64,000 nucleotides of DNA, taken from contig WGOA01000018.1 of NCBI GenBank assembly GCA_016124275.1, forward strand, positions 1-64,000, read 5' to 3'. The notes below the pieces were generated by a model. The model did no database searches. It was not told the DNA's origin and saw only the letters and a program-made list of their open reading frames with translations. Position numbers and translations under genes: made by a program. Each line of letters begins with the position of its first letter. Position 1 is the first letter of the stretch. Source of the stretch: Bacteroidota bacterium. GTDB lineage: Bacteria > Bacteroidota > Bacteroidia > Chitinophagales > BACL12. Shown here piece after piece: positions 18,267 to 27,779 of this stretch.

Positions 18267-18721
18267 AGAGGAGCATGTTTGTGACATTTAAAGTTGGCGG
18301 TATGGCCTCCATATTTGCTCATTTAGTCGTTTTTGTTTTAATCTCAAACTTGTTTTTTTGTGACAGGGTTGTTTTAAAGCCCGCGTTAGCCAATGCCCAT
18401 CAATCGTTTAAGCCTGCCCCAGATAAATGAGGCATTAAAGACAGCATCTCTTCATAAGTTGCTCAATTTCAATTAGATATTGGTATAATAAACTTTTTTT
18501 TGTGCAATGCTTGGAGTTCATTTCAAATTGCCGGATATTGAAGATATTCCCGGAGAATCGGGAATGCCCGGTCAATTAGCCCATCAGTTTTCAACCAGAT
18601 TGCTGCGCAATTAACCTGGAATAGAAATCCTTTTTGTGATGGAACAAAACTGGTCGTTTGATCAGCCCATTTCCATACTAAACCACGGTTTGAACCAATC
18701 AGAAAACAACTACAAGCAACC
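18267..18721. other. 455-base AT-rich intergenic region
   Basis: No credible gene on either strand. The stretch is clearly richer in A and T than its neighbours and presumably holds the promoter of the 1711-residue surface protein, though no exact TAnnTTTG core was found close to the start. A short inverted repeat ATTCCC/GGGAAT occurs near 18548-18573. Confidence 0.5.
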
Positions 18722-21700
18722 ATGATCAACACAACAACAAGACAACGCTGGGGGCGATGTCGGTACGGAGCTTTGCTTCTGCTGACTTTGTTCACAACAC
18801 CCGGGTTATTCGCCCAACGGGTAACCACAGGACTCCAGGCCCTTTATTTGTTTGAAGAAGGCACCGGCAGCGTGGTGAATGACGTATCAGGCGTAGGCAG
18901 CCCGTTGAACCTGAACATTAGCCATCCTGGCAATATGACCTGGCTGACCGGTGGGGGATTGCGCGCTAACACCTCCGTTTTAGTTTCGTCGCCAGGCGCA
19001 GCAGATAAACTTCGCACGTCTATTCAGGCTTCCAATGCTTACACCCTTGAAGTCTTTATTGATCCGTTGAACAGTTCGCAAAACGGTCCGGCGCGGATCT
19101 TGACGCTTTCTAACAACCCTGATTACCGCAACTTCACGATTGGACAGCAAAATGCGGATTACATCAGCCGCACGCGTTCAAATGGCAATACCAATGGTAC
19201 GCCAGATTTATGCGCTACCGGCCAGGTAGGCGCAGGCATCCAACACGTGGTGTTTACCCGTGGAACAGATGATGTGGAACGCATCTACGTGGATGGTGTA
19301 CAAGTGGCCAGTTGGACCCGCAGCGGCGATTTTAGCGGCTGGAGTACCACGCACAAGTTTGCGCTGTTTAATGAGTTGACGCAAGATCGCCCCTGGTTAG
19401 GTTCGATGTACCTGGCTGCTGTTTACAGCCGGGCACTTACACTAACCGAAATCAACCAGAACCGCACTGCTTTCTTAGGCGGTGACTGCGCCTCCGGTGG
19501 CGACGTTCAGGCCCCTACCTTCAGTGGTGTACCGGCAAACCTGACCGTTGGCTGCGGAGCCATTCCCCCGGCACCCAGTGTTTGCAACGAAATTGAGACC
19601 AAGTACGCAACCACCGTGCATACCCAGGTAGGCATTGTTGATGCCAGCCATTCTTTGGGTGCTCCGGATGGACAAGGTGCACAGTTTTACGAAAGCGGCG
19701 ACAAAATTGAGTGGACGTTCGGCTCCGTGCTGCCCGCAGGTACGGAAGTTTGCGTAACCTGGCGGCGCCGGGATTACACGGCAACGACGCCGGATCCGGT
19801 CAATGCCAAAGCTTACATCTGGGAAATTTCCGGGGGTACCTATTACCAAACCGAAGTGTTGGTTACGGCCTCAACCAGTTACGTGACCCAATGCTTTACC
19901 CTGAGTTATGCATGCGACCGCGTAAAAATCAAAAACCACGGCGACGCTGTTGATTTCCTGGTGGACGCCATTGGTTACAAAAAGATTAATTGCGTAGCCG
20001 GTCAAATTGTGGTGAGTGACAATTGCGATCTTTTACCCTCGGTTGTCTTTAATGAAGTAACCGGTGTATGTTCAGGGGGAAGCTACGATGTTACCCGCAC
20101 CTGGACCGCAACGGATGCCGCCGGCAATTCGGCAGTGGCCACGCAGGTCATCACTGTGATTGACAACGAGGCACCCGTGTTGAGCGGTGCGCCAGCAGAC
20201 TTAACGGCTGATTGTGGCGCCATTCCCGCTGCGGATGTCTTAACCGCCATTGACGGATGTGGTGGCCAGGTTTGCACCGTGCAGGGCTACAACAACGGCT
20301 CCTACCGCCGCAGCCTCTGGCTGCCGTTGGCGGGCCTCAATGCCAACTACGTTTGGGTTGGGGGAACGGGCAATTTTGAGGTGTACGACAACGGTACTGC
20401 GCATTTGACCGGAACCGTTCAAAACAAAGACAACGCCTCCTGCGGATGGGAAGTGGACGTCTGGTTCAGCGGCGCCTATGATTGGGCTACCTGGTCGGCC
20501 ATGGGCCGCACCTACAAGCCGGGTCCCGGAACCACCGGCACCATTTACGAAACCTGGACGTACTACGAAGTGGACGGATCGCGCTCCAAACTGACGGGCA
20601 CCGGCTGCTTTGCCGGCGATGTGCTCAACCTGACCAACAAGCCCAGCGACTTTAGCATGGGCCTGCAAATCGGCGTAGGGGCCAATGACATGGATGCTAC
20701 CTACGGCATGTCGTTCTGGTTCTACTACACCGGCACCATTTACGGCGCAACGGCCAGTGGCAACGGCGACTTCAACCTGGAAGGCGGATGCACGGGCAAC
20801 GAAAATGCCGGGCTGAACTACGCCTATTGGACCAGCTCCTCCAACATTTCCAGTCTGGCCAGCTTCTTTGCCACTGCCGGAACACCTGCAAAAATCGGTG
20901 TTACCCCCAACGCGCAGAATGCCGACCACCTGGCCATCCGAACGGTGACCGAGAAGTACGTGATCCGTTGGACGGGTGCTATTGAAATTCCAACCACAGG
21001 CGATTATACGTTCTATACCAAGTCGGATGACGGCTCTCGCCTGTACATCGACGGCATGTTGGTGGTCAACAATGACGGTCTGCACGCTGCCGCCGAGGTA
21101 AGCGGTACCAAGCACCTGAGCGCCGGTTGCCACACTATTGAGATCCAGTTCTTTGAGAACACGGGTAGCGAAGTGATGGAAACGCGCTGGCAAGGTCCTG
21201 GCTTAGCAAAGCAGGTTATCCCTAACAGTGCCTTCAGCACATCTTGTGGCGTGACCAGCGGCATTTCGGTGCCAGTGGTATTCAACGAAACCGTTGGTAC
21301 TTGTGCTTCGGGCAGTTATCAAATCGTTCGCACGTGGACGGCCACGGATGCCTGCGGCAACAGCAGCAGCCATACCCAAACCATCACGGTGACGGATACG
21401 GAGGCACCGACCCTGAGCCTGGAGCCTGCCAATATTTCGCTCAACTGCAGCGACCCCATTCCCCCGGTACCTTCCATTTCTGCTACAGATAACTGCGACA
21501 TGGATGTTACCGTCCAGTTCACTGAAGTGACCGTTGCAGGCGTGCTGGAGCGCACCTGGACGGCCACGGATGACTGTGGAAATGCCACGAGCTACACACA
21601 ACAGATTGCGTTGAACCCCGACCTGACCAAGCCTGTGCTGAGCGGTGTTCCTTCGGATGAAACCGTGGATTGCGGCTCTATTCCTTCTGCTGCACTGGTA

Positions 21701-23857
21701 ACCGCCATGGACGATTGTGATGGTCCCCTCATGGTGACTCTGAACGAAACCTATGGTCCTGGTCCCGCTGCCTGCCGGACCATTAACCGCACCTGGACGG
21801 CCACGGATGCTGCCGGAAACTCCATTTCCGCTACACAGCTCATCACCGTGTTGGACAACATTGCTCCGAACCTAGTGGGTGTACCCAATAACCTGAACCT
21901 GAATTGCGGCGAGCCCGCCCCGGCACCTCCGGTGGTTGTTGCACTGGACAACTGCGACGGTTCGGTTAGCGTGATGTTCAGCGAGACCGTCATGGGCGGA
22001 GTGATTACGCGTACCTGGACGGCAACGGATGCATGCGGCAACGGCGCTTCAGCCATGCAGACCATCGGTTTGAACCCGGATACCACCCCACCAGTTCTGG
22101 TAGGAGTACCGGCTGACGTGACGGTGGAATGTGGTCACGAACCCGCTCCAGACACCGTGTTGGCCATGGACGATTGCGACGGCGCTGTCATGGTATCGTT
22201 CAGCGAGGTCATTGACGATGCCCTCTGTGGCAAAACCACAACCCGCACCTGGACGGCTATTGATGCCGCTGGGAATCCAGCGGTAGGCACCCAGGTCATC
22301 ACTTCGGTGGATACCAAAGCCCCCTGGTTTAGCGGCCAGCCCGCAAACCGCACCGTGTATTGCAATGCCATACCGGCGGTTTCTACCACCATCAGGGCTA
22401 ACGATGACTGCGAGGGCTTGCTCCCGCTAACGTTCAGCCAGCGCGAAGAGCCCAGCCTGACGGGTTGCTACGACATCGTTCGCGAATGGCTGGCGGTGGA
22501 CGGGTGCGGCAATGACAAAACCTGGACCCAGCTCATTACCGTGCTGGATACGGTTGCGCCGATGCTCAGCGGTGTTCCAGCGGATCTGACACTGGCCTGC
22601 GGCGAAGAAGTACCTGCTGCAGCCATGGTTTCAGCCAATGACGATTGCAGCGGCGCTGTAAGCGCAGTGCTCAGCGAAACAATGGTGGGCAATGTGATTA
22701 CCCGCACGTGGACGGCCATGGATGCTTGTGGCAACGCAGCTTCCGCTTCACAGGTTATTACGGTGAACACCAATTTGGTCATAGCTAATGTTACGGTCAC
22801 GGCCGCTACCAGCTGTACGGTCAGCAACGGGATGGTGGTCATTGATCTGGATGACGCCAGCGCCGGAACGGGACCTTATACGGTTACCATCAACGGCAGT
22901 TATGTGCTTGGGCCTTTCGCCAGTGAGCCCATTATGATCAACAATGCACCCGGTGGCGCGACCATCAACAGCATTGTAGTGGTTGATGCCGGAGGATGCC
23001 AGGGCAACAATAACCAGACCTATTCCATCGGCGAGCCCGAACTGGAAATCCTGACGGTTGCCATCAATGATGCCGACTGTGCTTCCGGGCTCGGTTCGGT
23101 GGTCATTGACCTGGACGATGCCAAAGCCGGTATGCCTCCTTACCGCGTCAAAATTGGCTCGACGATTTATGGACCCTTCGCCAGCGAACCCATTATGGTT
23201 CACCTGGCTCCGGGTTCCTACACGGCAATAGCGGTCCGCGACAACAAAGGCTGCTTTGACCAGAAACCCGGCACCATCACCATTGATCCGGCCATTGGAT
23301 GCGGCGAATGCCTGCCGCCTTCTGGTACCGGCGAAATTGTGAATGGCCGCCATACGGTGGATCTGTTCTGGAACCTGGTGATTGATGCTACCGGCTACAT
23401 GATTTCCATCCGCGAGGTAGGCACCACGGATTTTCTTGAAATTCCTGTATCCGCGTTGGGCAAGCGCGTTGGCGGCCTGGAGCCCTGCACCACCTATGAA
23501 TGGTGCGTACGCTCCATCTGCGGCGGTGTGCTGTCCGATTGTTCCCCGCTGCGAACCTTCACCACCAGTTGTGAAGGCGCTCCTAAACTGGGCGAAGTGG
23601 ACTTGTTGGAAAGCGACGTTTTCCCAAATCCCACGGCTTCAACCATTAACCTGTCCATCACTTTGGGCAAAGTTGCTGACTTGAGCCTGGAAATCTACGA
23701 CGTGACCGGCATGCTCATTCACGCTGAACAAGCGGGACGCACCGACAGCTACCAGGCTCGTTTTGACCTGAGCGGTCGTGCACCTGGGGTTTACCTGGCC
23801 AAATGGCAGGTAAACGGCCAAAGTATGCTCGAAAAGTTTGTGTACACGGCTGAGTAA
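18722..23857 (+). CDS. Large LamG/PA14/HYR surface protein with T9SS type A sorting domain
   Basis: 1711 residues. A signal peptide ends at LFAQ (about residue 32). A LamG/concanavalin-like domain (LQALYLFEEGTGSVVNDVSG onward) covers about 35-240. Eight HYR-like modules follow, each starting near 'P.LSG.PADLT..CG' and containing W-T-A-T-D-A/C-x-G-N. A PA14-like domain (YTFYTKSDDGSRLYIDG) sits at about 705-840. Two copies of an SprB-type repeat (VVIDLDDA ... GPFASEPIM) follow, then a fibronectin-like domain, and finally the type A sorting domain (VFPNPTASTINLSI ... APGVYLAKW). This architecture is typical of carbohydrate- or surface-binding adhesins. It is monocistronic, closed by the terminator at 23886. 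Confidence 0.88.
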   Translation: MINTTTRQRWGRCRYGALLLLTLFTTPGLFAQRVTTGLQALYLFEEGTGSVVNDVSGVGSPLNLNISHPGNMTWLTGGGLRANTSVLVSSPGAADKLRTSIQASNAYTLEVFIDPLNSSQNGPARILTLSNNPDYRNFTIGQQNADYISRTRSNGNTNGTPDLCATGQVGAGIQHVVFTRGTDDVERIYVDGVQVASWTRSGDFSGWSTTHKFALFNELTQDRPWLGSMYLAAVYSRALTLTEINQNRTAFLGGDCASGGDVQAPTFSGVPANLTVGCGAIPPAPSVCNEIETKYATTVHTQVGIVDASHSLGAPDGQGAQFYESGDKIEWTFGSVLPAGTEVCVTWRRRDYTATTPDPVNAKAYIWEISGGTYYQTEVLVTASTSYVTQCFTLSYACDRVKIKNHGDAVDFLVDAIGYKKINCVAGQIVVSDNCDLLPSVVFNEVTGVCSGGSYDVTRTWTATDAAGNSAVATQVITVIDNEAPVLSGAPADLTADCGAIPAADVLTAIDGCGGQVCTVQGYNNGSYRRSLWLPLAGLNANYVWVGGTGNFEVYDNGTAHLTGTVQNKDNASCGWEVDVWFSGAYDWATWSAMGRTYKPGPGTTGTIYETWTYYEVDGSRSKLTGTGCFAGDVLNLTNKPSDFSMGLQIGVGANDMDATYGMSFWFYYTGTIYGATASGNGDFNLEGGCTGNENAGLNYAYWTSSSNISSLASFFATAGTPAKIGVTPNAQNADHLAIRTVTEKYVIRWTGAIEIPTTGDYTFYTKSDDGSRLYIDGMLVVNNDGLHAAAEVSGTKHLSAGCHTIEIQFFENTGSEVMETRWQGPGLAKQVIPNSAFSTSCGVTSGISVPVVFNETVGTCASGSYQIVRTWTATDACGNSSSHTQTITVTDTEAPTLSLEPANISLNCSDPIPPVPSISATDNCDMDVTVQFTEVTVAGVLERTWTATDDCGNATSYTQQIALNPDLTKPVLSGVPSDETVDCGSIPSAALVTAMDDCDGPLMVTLNETYGPGPAACRTINRTWTATDAAGNSISATQLITVLDNIAPNLVGVPNNLNLNCGEPAPAPPVVVALDNCDGSVSVMFSETVMGGVITRTWTATDACGNGASAMQTIGLNPDTTPPVLVGVPADVTVECGHEPAPDTVLAMDDCDGAVMVSFSEVIDDALCGKTTTRTWTAIDAAGNPAVGTQVITSVDTKAPWFSGQPANRTVYCNAIPAVSTTIRANDDCEGLLPLTFSQREEPSLTGCYDIVREWLAVDGCGNDKTWTQLITVLDTVAPMLSGVPADLTLACGEEVPAAAMVSANDDCSGAVSAVLSETMVGNVITRTWTAMDACGNAASASQVITVNTNLVIANVTVTAATSCTVSNGMVVIDLDDASAGTGPYTVTINGSYVLGPFASEPIMINNAPGGATINSIVVVDAGGCQGNNNQTYSIGEPELEILTVAINDADCASGLGSVVIDLDDAKAGMPPYRVKIGSTIYGPFASEPIMVHLAPGSYTAIAVRDNKGCFDQKPGTITIDPAIGCGECLPPSGTGEIVNGRHTVDLFWNLVIDATGYMISIREVGTTDFLEIPVSALGKRVGGLEPCTTYEWCVRSICGGVLSDCSPLRTFTTSCEGAPKLGEVDLLESDVFPNPTASTINLSITLGKVADLSLEIYDVTGMLIHAEQAGRTDSYQARFDLSGRAPGVYLAKWQVNGQSMLEKFVYTAE

Positions 23858-23885
23858 GCCGGCCAGCAACCTGGCTTCATTTTAA

Positions 23886-23930
23886 CAGAGAAAGCCGCCC
23901 CGCGAAGGGCGGCTTTCTCTGTTTGTGTTT
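23886..23930 (+). terminator. Strong intrinsic terminator
   Basis: A perfect 15-base stem (23886-23900 with 23907-23921), loop CGCGAA, followed by tttgtgttt. It lies between convergent genes and ends the transcript of the large surface protein; it may also stop transcripts from the other strand. Confidence 0.85.
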
Positions 23931-24001
23931 CTGCTTGTGCGGAAAATGCCAGTTACCTACCTCCGCGGCTAGGACCCAAAACTCAAGCTCTGACTCTGAA
24001 C

Positions 24002-24955
24002 TCAAGCCTTCAACAACCCGATTTCAATCAACCGCTCGCGCAGGTAGGCACCTGCCGTAATGTCCTCAAACTGGCGGGGTTGCTCCGCATCAATGCAGGA
24101 GGCCAGGCAGTTGAGCGGCACTTCTGAGCGCGGGTGCAGGAAAAAGGGCACGGAGAGCCGGGACGTGTGCCATTGGTCGCGGGGAGGGTTGACCACGCGA
24201 TGCGTGGTTGACTTTAGCCGGCCGTTGGTGAGCCGTTGCAACATGTCCCCAACGTTCACCACGATCATATCCGGTGTGGTATTGACCGGCACCCATTCGC
24301 CCTGCCTGTTCAGTACCTGCAAACCGTCAGCCGACGCACCGACCAACAGCGTGATCAGGTTAATGTCCTCGTGCTGCTCTGAGCGAATGGATGTGTTGGG
24401 CTCTTCGGTAATGGGCGGGTAGTGGATGGCGCGCAGAATGCTGTTGCCGTTGTGGATGCCCTCGTCGAAATAGTGCTCGTCAAGACCCAGGTGCAGTGCA
24501 ATGGCTTGCAGAAGCAGGCGCCCGCTCTGCTCAAAGTTGCGGTACAACTCCATGCCCGTGCGGTTGAACTCCGGCAACTCCGCCACCTCCAGGTTATCCG
24601 GGTATTCGGTGGGGTCCAGTGCCTCGCTGCCCCCAGGCTGGCCAAACTGCCAGAACTCTTTCAGATCGGGAGCCTCGCTGCCCTTGGCGTGCTCGCGGCC
24701 AAAACTGGTGTAGCCGCGCTGGCCTGCCAATTCAACAATTTCATATTTTTTTTTGGCGTCGCGCGGCATACCAAAAAACGCCTTGACCTGGTGGTAAAAG
24801 CGTTCGACCAAATCGTGATCGATTCCGTGATGGGTCACCGCCACAAAGCCAACATCTTCGTACGCCCGGCCAATGGCTTTAACAAAATCTTGTTTGGTGC
24901 CTGGCTGTTGAAACAGCGCCAGATCCACGACAGGAATTCCAATAGATGAAGCCAT
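24002..24955 (-). CDS. Isopenicillin N synthase-like 2-oxoglutarate/Fe(II) oxygenase
   Basis: 317 residues from ATG 24955 (MASSIGIPVVDLALFQ). The DIOX N-terminal domain (GFVAVTHHGIDHDLVERFY) and the jelly-roll core are present. The iron triad is visible as HED in EQHEDINLITLL and the distal His in KSTTHRVVNP; RLSVPFF supplies the Arg-x-Ser that binds 2-oxoglutarate. These enzymes hydroxylate or desaturate small molecules; the substrate cannot be told. The frame extends 21 codons upstream, but that would place the start at or before the promoter box at 25016-25023. It is divergent from the aldo/keto reductase. Confidence 0.88.
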   Translation of the reverse strand: MASSIGIPVVDLALFQQPGTKQDFVKAIGRAYEDVGFVAVTHHGIDHDLVERFYHQVKAFFGMPRDAKKKYEIVELAGQRGYTSFGREHAKGSEAPDLKEFWQFGQPGGSEALDPTEYPDNLEVAELPEFNRTGMELYRNFEQSGRLLLQAIALHLGLDEHYFDEGIHNGNSILRAIHYPPITEEPNTSIRSEQHEDINLITLLVGASADGLQVLNRQGEWVPVNTTPDMIVVNVGDMLQRLTNGRLKSTTHRVVNPPRDQWHTSRLSVPFFLHPRSEVPLNCLASCIDAEQPRQFEDITAGAYLRERLIEIGLLKA

Positions 24956-24975
24956 GCGGTTGGTGATGGTTTTGC

Positions 24976-24991
24976 CCCGGAACGTTCCGGG
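24976..24991. promoter_or_regulatory. 16-base perfect palindrome in the oxygenase leader (possible operator)
   Basis: CCCGGAACGTTCCGGG lies between the -7 box (25016-25023) and the start codon (24955) of the oxygenase gene, a position suited to repressor binding or to a leader hairpin. Confidence 0.45.
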
Positions 24992-25015
24992 TAAAGCAAA
25001 GCGTAAAACAATAGA

Positions 25016-25044
25016 CAAAGTTAGCCATTAGGCCTGCCAAGCAA
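25016..25044 (-). promoter_or_regulatory. Promoter of the 2-oxoglutarate oxygenase gene
   Basis: On the minus strand TAACTTTG (25016-25023) matches TAnnTTTG, with a TTG (25042-25044) 18 bases upstream. Confidence 0.55.
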
Positions 25045-25126
25045 GGTCTCAAGACCTCACTTTGTGCTATTTTTCCGGGCGAAAGGCTACCGTGGCTGCC
25101 CACAATACCGCTGCGCAACCCCACCC

Positions 25127-26017
25127 ATGGCCCATTCCCCCGACCGCGATACCCCAAGCTTTCCGCATCCCGCACTGGCAGTAGGCTGCATGCGGCTGGG
25201 CAGTTGGGGGGCAGCCTTGAACACGCCAGGCTTGCAGGCCTTTGTGGAAGGCTGCCTGGAATGCGGACTTACGCTTTTTGATCACGCCGACATTTACGGG
25301 CATTACAGCACGGAGCAGGATTTTGGCCGCTTGCTTCAGCAGCAACCCGCGCTGCGGAGCCAGCTGACTCTGATCAGCAAATGCGGCATTCGCATGCCCA
25401 GCCCGAACCGCCCGGACCACGCCATCAAGTTTTATGACAGCAGCCCTGCCCACCTTGTTGCGTCCGTAGAGCAGAGCCTGCGCAACCTCCACACCGATTT
25501 CCTGGACATCCTGCTGCTGCACAGGCCGGACTTGCTCCTGGATCCGCACGCGCTGGCCGAAACGTTTACCGCGCTGCGCCAGCAGGGCAAAGTCCGCGCT
25601 TTTGGGTTGAGCAACTTCCGCCCTTCGCAGGTGCAAATGCTTCTGGCAGTGTATCCGGATCTGGCGTTTCATCAAGTGGAATTTTCTCCGTTGCAGCCCG
25701 CCGCTTTTCTGGACGGAACCCTGGACCAATGCCAGGAGCGCGGTTTGCGCCCGATGGCCTGGTCGCCGCTGGCCGGAGGAAAACTTATGGAACACGCAAA
25801 ACTTCAGGCCATTTGGCCGGAACTTTCACAGCGCTATGACGCCAGCCCGGAAAGCCTGGCCTATGCCTGGTTGTTGGCCCACCCTGCCGGCATCATTCCG
25901 GTAACCGGCACTACCCGTCTGGACCGAATCCGCGAAGCTGCCCGGGCTCGGTCTATTCTGTTAACCCGACAAGATTGGTACCGCGTCTGGTCAGCGGTGC
26001 AGGGAGAGGTGGCGTAA
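25127..26017 (+). CDS. Aldo/keto reductase
   Basis: 296 residues from ATG 25127 (MAHSPDRD). The catalytic tetrad of the family is visible: Asp and Tyr in DHADIYG, Lys in LISKCGIR, and His in LLLHRPD. The NADPH-binding end is present as IIPVTGTTRLDRI. The closest architecture is the YdhF-type predicted oxidoreductase. The substrate is unknown. It is divergent from the oxygenase gene and convergent with asnS, from which it is separated by 44 bases. Confidence 0.9.
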   Translation: MAHSPDRDTPSFPHPALAVGCMRLGSWGAALNTPGLQAFVEGCLECGLTLFDHADIYGHYSTEQDFGRLLQQQPALRSQLTLISKCGIRMPSPNRPDHAIKFYDSSPAHLVASVEQSLRNLHTDFLDILLLHRPDLLLDPHALAETFTALRQQGKVRAFGLSNFRPSQVQMLLAVYPDLAFHQVEFSPLQPAAFLDGTLDQCQERGLRPMAWSPLAGGKLMEHAKLQAIWPELSQRYDASPESLAYAWLLAHPAGIIPVTGTTRLDRIREAARARSILLTRQDWYRVWSAVQGEVA

Positions 26018-26061
26018 CAAAAATTAGGGTAGCATGTTCAGCTAGCCAATGCACTGCGCCC

Positions 26062-27600
26062 TCAAGGCCGCAAACGCCCATAAGCCCGCGGAAACGGAAT
26101 CGCCTCCCGAATGTGGCGCGTACCCGCCATCCAGGTAACCAGGCGCTCCAGACCGAGCCCAAAACCAGCATGCGGCACGGAGCCGTAACGGCGCAGGTCC
26201 AGGTACCACTGGAACGCCTCCACCGGCAATTTGTGTTCCTCAATCCGGTGCAAGAGCAGGTCCAGGTTGTCTTCGCGCTCCGCGCCGCCCACAATTTCGC
26301 CGTAGCCTTCCGGGGCTAAAAGGTCCACCCCTTTCACGTACTCGGGGTGTTCCGGATCGCGTTTCATGTAAAACGCTTTGATGGCGGCGGGCCAGCGGTA
26401 CACCATGACCGGGCGGTCAAACAAGCGGGTCAGCACCGTCTCATCCGAGCCGCCAAAATCTTCGCCGCGCGGAAAATTGCGCGCGGATTCAAGCCACTGC
26501 GGGATGTTTCCGGTCTTTTCTTCCAGCTCTTTGTTGGTGGCAATAAGCTGATCAATCCGGCTTCGGTTGAAGTTGATTTCCCCTTTTTTCAGCGAGCCCG
26601 TAGCAATGGCCTCCTCTCGCCGGGCAATGTCGGCGGTGTTTTCGGCAATTTGCTGTTTCAGCTCGTCCAGATCCTGTTGCATAACAGCCAGGCTGTTGCG
26701 GCCATCCACTTCCTTTTCGCCCCGAATAATGGACACCGCATCCTCATACGTCACTCGGGGGAAGGGCTTTTGCACGTTTTGCAACGGCGCGAGGTTGCGC
26801 TCCAGGATGGCGAGCTCTTTCGCGCAGCCTTCCAGGACGTCCTGCGTCACAAAGACGATAAAGTCCTCAATCAGGTCCATGTTGCGGTCCAGGTCGTAAA
26901 ACGCCATTTCCGGCTCAATCATCCAGAATTCGGACAAATGGCGGCGCGTTTTGCTCTTTTCAGCCCGAAAAGTGGGGCCAAACGTGTAAATCTTGCCATG
27001 GGCCAGTGCAAGCGCTTCGCCATACAACTGGCCGCTTTGGCTCAGGTAGGCCGGCTCCCCGTAAAAATCGGTTTCGAAGAGGGTCGTGGTGCCCTCCACC
27101 GCGTTGCCCGTAAAAATGGGCGGGTCAAGCTGCAAAAAGCCGCGCTCCTGAAAAAATCGGTGAATGGCAAACACGATCCGGTTGCGCAGGCGCATCATGG
27201 CCCACTGCTTTTGGGAACGCAGCCAGAGGTGGCGCTGGTCCATCAGAAATTCTACCCCATGAGCTTTACGCGAAATGGGATATTCCGGCCCGGCCTGAAT
27301 GAGTTCCAGCCCGCTTACCGCCACTTCCATCTCGTTCATGCGCTCGTTGCGCACCACGACCCCGTGCACCACCACGGAGTTTTCCAGGGCTAACTCGCTG
27401 GCCAGGGCAAACGTTTCTTCGGAAACCTGGTCTTGTGTAACCACGGTTTGGGCAAAACCGCTGCCGTCCCGGAGGCCCAGAAACACAATGCCTTTGCTGT
27501 CCCGGCGAAATGTCACCCAACCCTTTAGGGTTATGGGTTGCCCTTCGCGCGAACCCAAAGCATCAATGTACACGTATTTTTCAGTCTCAGAGGAACTCAT
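26062..27600 (-). CDS. asnS: Asparaginyl-tRNA synthetase with coiled-coil insertion
   Basis: 512 residues from ATG 27600. The N-terminal OB-fold anticodon-binding domain (ITLKGWVTFRRDSKGIVFL) is followed by the class II core: motif 2 as TFGPTFRAEKSKTRRHLSEF, and motif 3 as GFGLGLERLVTW near the end. It charges tRNA-Asn. Residues about 293-375 form a mostly helical insertion (MQQDLDELKQQIAENTADIA, LKKGEINFNRSRIDQL) that standard AsnRS of about 465 residues lacks, between the helical catalytic blocks. I believe similar insertions exist in other Bacteroidota AsnRS, but cannot verify this here. Confidence 0.95.
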   Translation of the reverse strand: MSSSETEKYVYIDALGSREGQPITLKGWVTFRRDSKGIVFLGLRDGSGFAQTVVTQDQVSEETFALASELALENSVVVHGVVVRNERMNEMEVAVSGLELIQAGPEYPISRKAHGVEFLMDQRHLWLRSQKQWAMMRLRNRIVFAIHRFFQERGFLQLDPPIFTGNAVEGTTTLFETDFYGEPAYLSQSGQLYGEALALAHGKIYTFGPTFRAEKSKTRRHLSEFWMIEPEMAFYDLDRNMDLIEDFIVFVTQDVLEGCAKELAILERNLAPLQNVQKPFPRVTYEDAVSIIRGEKEVDGRNSLAVMQQDLDELKQQIAENTADIARREEAIATGSLKKGEINFNRSRIDQLIATNKELEEKTGNIPQWLESARNFPRGEDFGGSDETVLTRLFDRPVMVYRWPAAIKAFYMKRDPEHPEYVKGVDLLAPEGYGEIVGGAEREDNLDLLLHRIEEHKLPVEAFQWYLDLRRYGSVPHAGFGLGLERLVTWMAGTRHIREAIPFPRAYGRLRP

Positions 27601-27620
27601 GGCATGTCTTTTGCAGCCGC

Positions 27621-27651
27621 CAAAATTACGGGGAAATGACGGGGCGTTCAA
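27621..27651 (-). promoter_or_regulatory. Promoter of asnS
   Basis: Minus-strand TAATTTTG (27621-27628) fits TAnnTTTG, and TTG (27649-27651) lies 20 bases upstream. The start codon follows about 20 bases after the -7 box, giving a very short leader. Confidence 0.6.
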
Positions 27652-27779
27652 AGGTCATCTTTTGCAGCGTTATCCAGGCTCAACAATACCTTTCTGCACC
27701 CACACAAGGGCCTTAAAGCTTGCCTAACTTTCCGCTCCTTATGGCCAACTTTCTGTTTTCGGTGTAATTTAACCGCACT

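Noticed and set aside
18523-18828. 101-codon minus-strand frame upstream of the LamG/PA14 gene
   Set aside because: It overlaps the signal peptide coding region of a firm gene and has no recognisable features.
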